Positions 1 through 64,000 of a stretch of DNA of 64,000 nucleotides are shown here, in pieces. Numbering within the stretch: the stretch's first letter is position 1; the number at the start of each line of letters is the position of its first letter. A program made the position numbers and the translations under genes. Source of the DNA: Callorhinus ursinus (lineage: Eukaryota; Chordata; Mammalia; Carnivora; Otariidae); the NCBI RefSeq assembly GCF_003265705.1, contig NW_020312788.1, forward strand, positions 8,571,945 through 8,635,944, written 5' to 3'. Below the pieces are notes generated by a model. The model saw only the letters and a program-made list of their open reading frames with translations. It was not told where the DNA came from and did no database searches.

Positions 1-245
1 TGTACATTTATGTAATTACAAGCTTATAGAGCATGTTGAGTCTCAAATTTCAAAAGCCAGTGTGGTAGGACTGGAAGTATTATCACCATTTTCTAGTCCA
101 GTCCTTATAATAGCACAGGTGAACAAGCTGTGATGACAGGATTGACTTACTAAAGCCCTGCAGGATATTAGCAGCAGAATGATCCTGTAAAAAAGAGGGC
201 ATAAATCTCACCCAACCACCCTCCATTCATCCATCCTCCATTCTT

Positions 246-980
246 CATTTCATGTATTCATTCATTCAACAAACAGTAATTAAATGCCTATTATGTTCTA
301 GATACTAGGGATGTGATGGTGAGCAAAACTAGACACGGTCCCTGGCCTTACGGTGACTATTTTGAGAATACAGTGGAAGATGGAGAAATATTAATAAAAT
401 AATCACTCAAATACATACAAGATTACAAATCAAGACAAATTCTTTTTAAAAAAAGAATATGGTCTGTGGTAATGTATAATAAAGGAACCAGATCTAAGCC
501 AGGGGGCCAGAAGGGGTTTCCCAGAGGAGTGTCTTTTATATTAAGCATTAGAGCGTGAATAGAAGGAATGAGAGGGGAGAAGATGGAGAAAGGAGGAGAG
601 GCCCTGGAGAAAGAAATGAGCATCTGAAGAACAGAAAACCCTGTATGTTTGGAATCTAAAAAGTAATGAGAGAGAGAGGCAAGAAGAGCCAGGAGGGCCA
701 TTCCAGACCAGCTAAGGGCCTACAGGTCGGACGAACATTTTTGGTCTTTGTCCCAAGAGTTATGGAAAGCTATGCGAGAGTTTAGCAGGAGGATAAAGTT
801 ATAGCTCTCATCTTCAACAGTTTTATTTTTGCATGGGCAAATACCAGATTCACAAATGCTATTCAAGGTATAGGACATTTTTTTAAGTTTTGGTTCTGTA
901 AGTGATGGCCTGGAGAAGGGGTAGGGTGGGAGGGATGGAGAATGGCAATATGGATGTGAAGGAGGATTGGAAGTTGGTTG
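246..980 (-). repeat. Ancient L2 LINE relic
   Basis: The pattern 'attcattcaacaaacagtaa...tgcctattatg...ctagatactaggg...gtgagcaaaac' is the complement of the L2 3' end, followed by diverged L2 body. Family assignment is from memory and the boundaries are approximate. Confidence 0.5.
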
Positions 981-1661
981 CCATACTATCCATCTGGCGT
1001 ATCTGACTGTTTAGGAGCTCTATAATGAATGTGTTCTGAGAATAGAGTCATGTTTGAAAAACACAATTGTTTTGGAAGATTCAAATATAGGTGAAATTTG
1101 CTTGTGGTTTGTGAGCTACCTTAGGTGAGGCTTTATATGGCAAACCTCTACTTCTGGAATTTTTAAGATCATCTGCATAGATGATAGAGCTTTTGTGGGG
1201 GGTTTCTCTGGCCCACTTTCTCTTTATAAAAATCCCAGTCAGGATAAGAAATTATCTAGGTTCATTAATGTCTCCTCTCTTGAGATGTCTGAAGGTAAAG
1301 ATTTGGGCTGATCGCTTCTGACCAAAGGGGATGCTAAAATATGTCATTGATAAACCAGTAGTAATCCAAGCCAAGCATCTATGACAAAATGCAATGAACT
1401 GCTTAAAAGACTAGGTTTTTAGGCTAGTCTGCAATGCCAGCTTTGCAAGGTCTAGAGTTGTTGGATCATCATCTCATCTCTCTGACAACTCTGCATTGCC
1501 TGAATAGCATCCTGGCTGCTCCTTGGACACCATCATAGTTCTTCCAGGCAAGCAAACTGCCTCTCTAGGCTTTCATTAGCCTGTCTATTAAGGAGATAAC
1601 ACAGATCTTAAGACAGACATTAAACAAGTGTTTAGCAAAGGCAAGTCTTTTCTTTTCTTTG

Positions 1662-1896
1662 TTGTTTTGAGAAAGAGAGAGAAAGAGCACGCACATGCAA
1701 GGGGGAGGGGCAGAGAGAGAGGGACAGACAGAATCTTACTCAGGCTTCACACTCAGCGTAGAGTCCCACCTGGGGCTCAATCTCACAACCCTGAGAACAT
1801 GACCTGAGCTGAAACCAAGGGTCGGTAGCTCAACCCACTGAGCCACCCTGAAACCAAGGGTCGGTAGCTCAACCCACTGAGCCACCCAGGTGCCTG
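1662..1896 (-). repeat. SINEC (tRNA-Lys SINE), minus, with internal 39-bp tandem duplication
   Basis: It ends in 'gagccacccaggtgcc', the complement of the SINEC head, and begins with an A/G-rich tract. The 39-bp unit at 1810-1848 is repeated at 1849-1887, copying the head region of the element. Confidence 0.85.
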
Positions 1897-2003
1897 GACA
1901 GGTCTTTTTCATGACATGAGACAGAACAGATGAGAGACAGACTCAGGATTTATTTAAGTTATTAATCATCTTTTTTGTAATAATGTTTCCATTTCTCCCA
2001 AAG

Positions 2004-57148
<55,145 letters not shown>

Positions 57149-57410
57149 AAAGGACGCAGACGCAAGCTTGTATCACAGTGGGAACACTTCGTATAAATGC
57201 CTCAGACCATTTGCTTGTTTTACTCTTTATGCTGTTAAATGCTGGTACAAACAAACAAATGAATGATGTTCTAAAGGCTGGCGGAAGATTGACTCAGAAG
57301 TTCAACCCAAATATTGTTTACATTTTCTGTCACTCTCTGAAAGAAAAGGGAACCGTGCCTTTTGCTTTGGACACAGACAGTGTTTTATTACCTGTTCATT
57401 TGAGGAAAAT

Positions 57411-57416
57411 AATAAA
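57411..57416 (+). promoter_or_regulatory. Polyadenylation signal AATAAA, proximal
   Basis: A canonical hexamer inside AATAATAAAATCAGAAGTT, in the position where human FAP uses its signal. Cleavage would be expected about 10-30 bases downstream. Confidence 0.75.
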
Positions 57417-57483
57417 ATCAGAAGTTAAAGTGCTGTTATTTTGTCTGTGTGCATTTATTTCAACTTCCGGTTTTATCACAGAA

Positions 57484-57489
57484 AATAAA
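57484..57489 (+). promoter_or_regulatory. Polyadenylation signal AATAAA, distal
   Basis: A second canonical hexamer 73 bases after the first, followed by GCTTGTGC and then mixed sequence. It could give a slightly longer transcript. Confidence 0.5.
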
Positions 57490-57510
57490 AGCTTGTGCTA
57501 GGCAAGCACA

Positions 57511-60500
57511 TGAGTCACGTTAGGTGGGGATGGAGGAGAAGAATCTAGAAGAGTTCGAATTTTTGTAATTAGGATTCCAAATGCTGGAATGAATAGCTCA
57601 GAGTACGCAAAAGCATTGTTCAAAAATCAAGTTCGAGATGCATTTCGTAGAGGCGTCCTGATGTTTGCACTCTATGCTGGACCTCCAAGAAATGTTTATG
57701 AAATTTCTCCCAGATTTCTTCAATGTAGCCAAAAACATTCAACAAGGATAAAATCAGAATTTTGAATTCAGGCTCCTTTTAATAAATGCTTCAAATTTAG
57801 AAACATTCCTATTTTGTATCTCTTTCAAGAATTAGCAATGGTAACTGCCTTCAGCTTGCTAAGCCACACCAAACTAAGCAAGCAAAACAATCAAATAAAA
57901 AGGACATCCACAGCTAGAAAGGAAAAATGTTGTATCTATGAGATTTTTCTGGGGTTTGAGTTTGACATCACTGAGCTCATTTTGAAAAAGAAAAAAAAAA
58001 GCCATAATGCTTGCAACCCCGAAGGTGACACTCTGACAGTAAGGGTCCCCATCAGTTAGAAACTTATGGGCAGCTTCCATCTCTGTAACTGCCACAGAAT
58101 TAAAAAGACCCACGTCACCAGAAGATATTTCTTAAATGAATGTTGGAAGTATCCATGAAGCCTCTCCCTAGGGAACTTTTCATTGATGTGTTTCCTGGCC
58201 CCAGGTGGCTCTGGATGATTTCTTCCCATCCCTAGCCTGATCCTTCCTAGTTGCAGCTAGAAGACCCTCGTGCCTTCTCTCATGCTCTACAGCCAGAAGA
58301 ACCCATCCAGGCATGCAGTGTTATAGCAGGAAGGGGCCTCTAAGATCAGAGACCACAGCCTCCTCGAGAATTGTCAGACATTTCTCTGTCCAATGCTCTC
58401 TCCACTACCGCTTTCTGAACTCATGCCTCCCACTCACGCCACATGGCCCCACTGCACCTGTCAAGAAGGGGTGCTCTGTCAGGAAGTTTGGGCAGCACCC
58501 ACACAGATTCAGGGCTGGCCATAGCACCTCCTCCCCACATCTATGCAACTGCCGATGTCCTGCGGGGCAGAGAGAAGCTATTCCTTTCCCATTTTGTTTT
58601 GCCTGGAGCAGCCTCAGAAGCAAGTCCAGAAGATGTCCTCATAATATTCTCATCCACTCTCTCCAGCTGGGGAGAGGAGAATGAGCAACAGTTCTTTCTT
58701 AATCCTCTATCAAGGGGTACAGCAGGGCAAGTGCAAATAATAAGAAAACCTTGTTCCTTCAACGTCTTTTCTGCCTTTGTAGAATTCTGCAAAGCTGTTG
58801 TTTAATATCAACATGCAATAAGAGGTCGCCAGCCTCACGCCTCTGGTTCCCACTGCTGCAGAGGTGACTTCTAAAAGACAAATCGAAATGTTCCCTTATT
58901 CCAGGTGAAAACCTCCAGTCTTCTCCACGGTCTACAAAATAATATTGTCGATGTTAGATGTAGAACATTCCCATCATCACAGACAGTGCTCCTGGATGGC
59001 TCTGTCCTAACAATCTTCACAGACCATATCTTGGAACATGGCATATGGTAGAAGCTCAGCGATTGATAAATGAGTGAATGTATCTGTGTTTGTGGAAGAT
59101 TCATTTTTCTACATTACTGTTGCTAAAGCCTCCCCTGACCTCCTGAGGCAGAGTCATCCAGGTGCTCCTCAGACATTCAGCATGTGTTTATGTATTTATT
59201 CGTTCATTCAACGAGTATTTGTTGAGTCTGTCTGTATAGCAGACACTGTGCAAGACTTTAAGGATACAGTGAAGAGCAAGGCAGCAACTTGAGAGGCAGT
59301 TTTGGTTTTTTTTTTTTTTAATGTTTGCATTTTGTATCGCTTTACTAGATTCTTCTTTTGGCGTGGAGGATAAAAGATACATAAATTACAAAAGGGAAAT
59401 ATTTAATAGAAAAATGCCAAACCAAAAGGGATGACTAAAAACATCTGACCTTTTCTATTTGTAGGAAGCATATTGTAACAATAACTACCCTTTAACTGCA
59501 TTTTATTCTTGCATATGAGATTTGGGGAGGAGGGTGTCCCAGCACCCTAATTAATCATGCTTCATTTATCACAAACTTGAGATTTTCATTTGTCCATTGG
59601 ACAAATGTAAGCCACTGTTTTAGGTACTGGAGGTGACTTTCCACCTCCCCAAAATGCATGTATATTAAACAAAATACATATCTACAGGCAAAACTTGAAG
59701 TCTTGCATAGGTGAAAAATGAATGTAACTACAATGCAAATTCAAATGACACCAGTCATATAGGGGTGGGATTCTAATATGGGTAAGAGGGAAACCGTGAA
59801 AAATGTTATCATCTCAAAATAATCTCCAATGTTAGTCCTGTAATGCTAACCTTGGAGCTATTTTAAGTGGTTTCAAAATTCTAAGTGACCATCTCCTATA
59901 TCCTAACGTGAATAAGAAAGAAGTAGTAAGAAAATGGGTATTTTGTGAAATTTAACATAAATGAAGGAACTTGTATTGAGGCTTTAAAAAAAAATTTAAG
60001 TCTGCCCCAAAGCCTAAAATGTATGAATTATTTCCTTCAAGAAACATTTTCTGAATACCTATACTGCGCCTGGCAGTACTCTGGGTCCTGCGGGAGACAA
60101 GAGTCTTACAAAGATGAATGTATGTACAATTTCTCCATTTCTAGACTGTTTCAGTAAAGGCGACTTAACGAATCTGATTTTCCCAACATTTGAGCATTTT
60201 TCAGAAACTGACAGATCTTTATGCAAATGTTGTTGCCAAGCTGTTTGTAATGGTGAAATTATACTTTGACAGTAACTCTTTAAAATATATTAAACCCAGC
60301 TAAGGTTTTTTTGGAAATGTTGCCAATTAAGTGACTTTAATGAGCTTCTTGATGGTAATGTAATTAAAATTCAGATGTTCTAATTGTAAAAAAAAAAAAT
60401 TACAGTTCTGGGAAAGTTAACAGTAAAATAAGCAAATGTAAAATGAATTAGGACTAATTTAAATGGTGATTATGTGGTCTTCTGAGAAGATTTTACCAAA

Positions 60501-61226
60501 ACAATGTTTTCAATTATGCTATTTGTAAAGAAGAAAGAAGACACCTAACAGATATTTTAAATTTATCCAATAAAGCAGATATTTTGAGTTTATCCAATAA
60601 AACAGATTTAAAAATTCTGAACTTGGTGAATCATTCTCAGCTTGTGAGAGAACTGCTAAAACAACTCCCTTGGCATTATGGACAGGTACCTTGGCAATTT
60701 GAAGTGGAATGATTTCTAACTCAGGGAAACATAAGTGCTTGGACCTTACCAGGCTATTCATGGGGAAAACGATCTGGCTTCTAGCAAAATCTCTAATGAC
60801 CACCTGCTCAGAATAGTGGCATGTAATACTAACATGCCGGTCATAAACTCTTCTTTTTGACACACAGGTAATATCTTTGGCAGGCTAGCACAGTATAATT
60901 TCACTCTCTTGGCCTCTAATTAATATTCCATTACTTACTCGACTTATTTAAAAAAAATCACTTTGACAGAATGTGTTTTAACAAATATTTGTTGGTACAG
61001 CATTAGATCGCTCACACTGTGGTTATACAGAATCTATATCCTGTGAATAAGAGAGAGCAAAAATGAACCAAAGGGCATGACGCCATGGTTTGACAACTCA
61101 TCTCCCTTCTTTCTTAAGTACTGTCCATTGGCAAGCAAAAACAGGAGCATCTTTGCCAGCCATTAATTATTGGGGGCAGGAATTTTTCTCACTGTTCCAG
61201 GGGCTGAAGTTTTGAGATATATGTCT
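57511..61226. other. Intergenic, downstream of FAP
   Basis: No gene recognised. L2-tail-like fragments appear near 59200-59285 and 60030-60120. A 27-bp tandem duplication lies at 60549-60602. The overlapping ORFs near 58313-58805 lie in three frames on both strands and have no domain. Confidence 0.75.
60549..60602 (+). repeat. 27-bp tandem duplication (2.3 copies)
   Basis: Units starting at 60549 and 60576 (cagatatttt...tccaataaa) differ at a few bases, followed by a 7-base partial third unit. Confidence 0.85.
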
Positions 61227-61423
61227 TTTTTTTTTTAGATTTTATTTATTTATTTGAGAGAGAGAGAATGAGAGATAGAGAGCACGAGAGGGAAGAGGGT
61301 CAGAGGGAGAAGCAGACTCCCCGCCGAGCAGGGAGCCCGATGCAGGACTCGATCCCGGGACTCCAGGATCATGACCTGAGCCGAAGGCAGTCACCCAACC
61401 AACTGAGCCACCCAGGCACCCCC
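61227..61423 (-). repeat. SINEC, minus strand, with target-site duplication
   Basis: A T-run and 'agattttatttatttattt' are followed by an A/G-rich body and the 'gagccacccaggcaccccc' end. Direct repeats gagatatatgtct (61214-61226) and gagacatatgtct (61424-61436) differ at one base. Confidence 0.95.
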
Positions 61424-61804
61424 GAGACATATGTCTTAATGAAACATTTAAGATGGTAGAAAAATCATTCATATGTTAAGAACTACCATCCATTCACACA
61501 TATTGTTTGTTATTGAGACATCCTTTCCAATATTCATGGACATAATAGAAATATTAAAGATGTCATAAAATGTGTTTATATCACACCAGCACTAAGCTGA
61601 ATTTCTGGCTTTGAGAAATGATAAAAAGTAATGATGCTTTAATATATACAAGCATGTTGTATAAACAAAAGAAACAATGCTACTGTCTGAAGACTGAAGT
61701 AATATTTTGCAATATTACAAATTCCTTCCTATCGAATAAAAGACAAGATAGTTCATAGGTCAATTCTTTTAAATATAATATGTTCATTGTTACTCATTTT
61801 GGGA

Positions 61805-62060
61805 GATAGTGGGCTTTGATAGGTAAGGGCACAGATCCAAAAGTACACTCCTTGGTTTGAATCCCAACTCAGGAACATATTAGCTGTGTAATGTTGCTCA
61901 GCCATTATAAGTTCTTCCTGCTTGAGCTTCCTTATATATGAAGCTGAGGATAATAATAATAGGCCCTATCCCATAGGGTTGTTTGGAGTTCTAAATTAGT
62001 TGCTATTCATAGAGCTAACAGTGTCTGACATATAGTAAGCATTTTCTTAAGAGTTTGCTA
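61805..62060 (-). repeat. MIR SINE relic
   Basis: 'ggtttgaatcccaactcag', 'gctgaggataataataatag', 'tcccatagggttgtttgga' and 'gtgtctgacatatagtaagc' follow the MIR complement from end to end. Confidence 0.75.
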
Positions 62061-62119
62061 GATACATAAGGTAAACCCCTTTTTGGCATTTTTATTCATT
62101 TTCAAGGAATTAATAGTCT

Positions 62120-62601
62120 GATGTTTATTGCAGCATTATTGATAATAGCCAAATTATAGAAGCAGCCCAAGTATTCACTGATAAATAAATGGATAAAGAA
62201 GATGTGGTATGTGTAATGGAATATTACTCATCCATAAAAGAAGAATGAAATTTTGCCATTTGCAACAACATGGATGGATCTAAAGGGGATAGTCCTAAGT
62301 GAAGTAAGTCAGTCGGAGAAAGACAAATACCATATGATTTCACTCATATGTGGAATTTAAGAAACAAAACAAAGGAATAAAGGAAAAAGAGATGAACCAA
62401 AAAACAGACTCTTAACTATAGAGAACACACTGATGGTTACCAGTAGGGGGTGGTAGGGGGATGGGTCAAATAGGTGATGGGGATTAAGAGTACACTTATC
62501 CTGATAAGCACCGAGAAATGTATAGAATTGTTGAATCACTATATTATACACCTGAAACTAACACTGTATATTAACTATACTGGAATTAAAATTAAAAAAT
62601 A
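62120..62601 (+). mobile_element. 5'-truncated L1 LINE, 3' end only
   Basis: About 480 bp: the C-terminal end of ORF2 ('atggaatattactcatccat', '...acaacatggatggatc') plus 3'UTR and A-rich tail. Direct repeats aggaattaatagtct (62105-62119) and agaaattaatagtct (62603-62617) show target-primed insertion. No functional ORF remains. Confidence 0.92.
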
Positions 62602-63034
62602 AAGAAATTAATAGTCTAAATCAGAAGCCAGTCGTTTCTTTTCCATATCAGTGAATTTAGTATGAGTGTGAGAATCATTAGTCACTTGTAAAGGAATCTC
62701 TATGTTCTCTGAAACAATGTGGCCTGTTAGGAATAACTAATATAGAAATCCTGAATGTCCAAGGAAGCTCATTGACCTTGGTACTTTCTCTTGAATGAGT
62801 CGTTCAACCCCATATCTCAATACCTGTCTGAGGAGTCAAATATTTGCCAGCAGTGATGGAAACACTGTTGGGGAAGACATACAGCTTGGGAAACATGCAG
62901 TTGAAGGACATGAAGGGTTTGCTCACCCAGCTTCATGCACAGCCTCCAAAGCACCACACAGGCCTTCCTCCCTGGTCCTGTCTCCACCACGCTCCCATTG
63001 TCCCCCAAACGCCAGCCCCGTGAGTCTCCTTTCT

Positions 63035-63097
63035 GTTTTGTTTGTTTTGTTTTGTTTTGTTTTGTTTTGTTTTGTTTTGTTTTGTTTTGTTTTGTTG
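63035..63097 (+). repeat. (GTTTT)n microsatellite
   Basis: About 12 pentanucleotide units with one GTTT interruption at the start. Confidence 0.95.
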
Positions 63098-63164
63098 TAA
63101 GGGCCAATATCATTTCTGTTTCAGGGCCTGGAATGTGGTTTTCTCATATTTTCACTTGGCTGTG

Positions 63165-63480
63165 TGCTTGTCATCCTGGTCTCAGCTCAGGTGTCACCAC
63201 CTTAGAGAGAACTCTCATCACTGGATCTAATGTTGTTTCTACCATAACCAGAGACTTCCAACTACATTATCTAAATTTGCTTTTTCGATAGCACTTATAA
63301 GCAACAGAAATTATTTTATTTATGGATGTGTTCATCTGGTATGTATTTCTCCCGTTTGAATATAAGCTCCCTTTGAGTAGTGACTCTGTCTGTCTTTTTA
63401 TCTCTTTGCACCCAGGGCCTAGATAGCCCTGGAATAAGGTAGGAAGAGCTTGGTAAATACTTGCTGAATGTGTTCCCATG
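63165..63480 (+). repeat. Ancient L2 LINE relic, 3' end
   Basis: 'tctcagctcaggtgtcacc', 'tatagcttataagcaac'-like middle, 'gaatataagctccctttgag' and 'ggtaaatacttgctgaatg' follow the L2 3' end in sense order. Confidence 0.65.
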
Positions 63481-63933
63481 TTCTGTGGATAAAAGGGCCC
63501 ATGAAACTGGCGCTCTTATGTGTGGAATGGAATGGAATGGAAACAGATCATTTCCTTTCTGGAACTTAGCATGTGATAGGAACTTGCTCTCTCCCCCTCA
63601 AAGTAAAGAGAAAGAAAAATCCCTGAGCACCAAGCCGCCCACAGTCAGGAGAATGGGGTTAGGAAAGACATGAACCTTAAGCCAGAGATCTAAAAGAGGC
63701 TGGTCTATGAAACAAAAATAATTTGGGTCACGAAATGCAACAGAGTCCACTGCGCTGCCTTACCCCTGATATCACTGCTCTGAGATCAATCACCAGGACA
63801 CTGCAGACTGAGGAAATTCGGCACAAAATGTTCAGCCAGAAAAAGTCAAACAATTCTCTGGAATGCTATTAATTACTCTAGCAGCTTTTATTAAAAAAAA
63901 AAAAACAGTAGTTTTTAAAATATGTCTTATCCT

Positions 63934-64000
63934 GGGGCACCTGGGTGGCTCAGTCATTAAGCATCTGCCTTTGGCTCAGGTCATGAACCTGGGGTCCTGG
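63934..64000 (+). repeat. SINEC, plus strand, cut by window edge
   Basis: The head 'ggggcacctgggtggctcag' followed by 'ggctcaggtcatgaacctgg'; only the tRNA-derived half lies in the window. Confidence 0.92.

Larger units (their letters stand above)
1..2003 (+). other. FAP intron 2, 3' part
   Basis: No exon is recognised. Bases from about 246 to 980 look like a decayed minus-strand L2 relic: it opens with an 'attcattcaac...' tail complement and continues with the 'aggagtgtc...gagaggccc' body. A SINEC lies at 1662-1896. Exons 1 and 2 must be upstream of the window. Confidence 0.7.
57149..57510 (+). other. FAP: FAP 3' untranslated region
   Basis: This directly follows the stop codon and resembles the short FAP 3'UTR of other mammals (A/T-rich, with AAACAAACAAATGAATG). 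The end is set only by polyadenylation signals, so it could stop near 57435 or near 57510. Confidence 0.8.

Noticed and set aside
58313..58805. Cluster of open frames (60-123 codons) downstream of FAP
   Set aside because: Three frames on two strands overlap in slightly GC-richer sequence. No family resemblance, promoter or splice pattern.
62795..63291. Small proteins with repeated Phe-Cys-Phe-Val-Leu
   Set aside because: Translation of the (GTTTT)n microsatellite.
57511..64000. Search for GCG (glucagon) exons downstream
   Set aside because: No glucagon-family peptide or dibasic-site pattern is seen in any frame; in mammals the gene lies further downstream than this window reaches.

Overview
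The window is nuclear DNA from a carnivoran mammal and holds one protein-coding gene on the plus strand: most of FAP, encoding prolyl endopeptidase FAP (fibroblast activation protein alpha, seprase). All 24 coding exons from human-equivalent exon 3 to the terminal exon 26 can be placed with AG/GT borders and continuous phase. They encode 730 residues (V31 to D760 in human numbering) with no frameshift, premature stop or net length difference from the 760-residue human protein. The first two exons (5'UTR, short cytoplasmic tail, transmembrane anchor) and the promoter lie upstream of base 1.

The organism is inferred from the SINEs. At least eleven full or near-full tRNA-Lys-derived SINEC elements, plus one cut by the right edge, carry the box 'gcctgggtggctcag' and CT-rich/(AAAT)n ends. 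The family is restricted to Carnivora, and the A/G-rich sub-type seen here suits an arctoid (bear, seal or mustelid type) better than dog or cat. I cannot name the species.

Layout: 1-2003 intron 2 tail; 2004-33174 exons 3-17, mainly the eight-bladed beta-propeller with glycosylation sites and the E203/E204 motif; 38574-57148 exons 18-26, the rest of the protein including the alpha/beta-hydrolase domain with Ser624, Asp702 and His734; 57149 to about 57510 the 3'UTR with two AATAAA signals; then about 6.5 kb of intergenic DNA. From mammalian synteny the next gene downstream would be GCG and then DPP4, but neither is reached here.

Introns and the downstream flank consist of SINEC copies, ancient L2/MIR/MER5-type relics, nested LTRs, one young truncated L1 and several microsatellites. 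I found no second gene, RNA gene, CRISPR-like array or novel system. The second-look items are small: inverted SINE pairs inside FAP introns, a GAA/CAG compound repeat, short tandem duplications, a possible tail-only retroposition, and exon-border features at the active site. Repeat family names come from memory of consensus patterns and were not searched.
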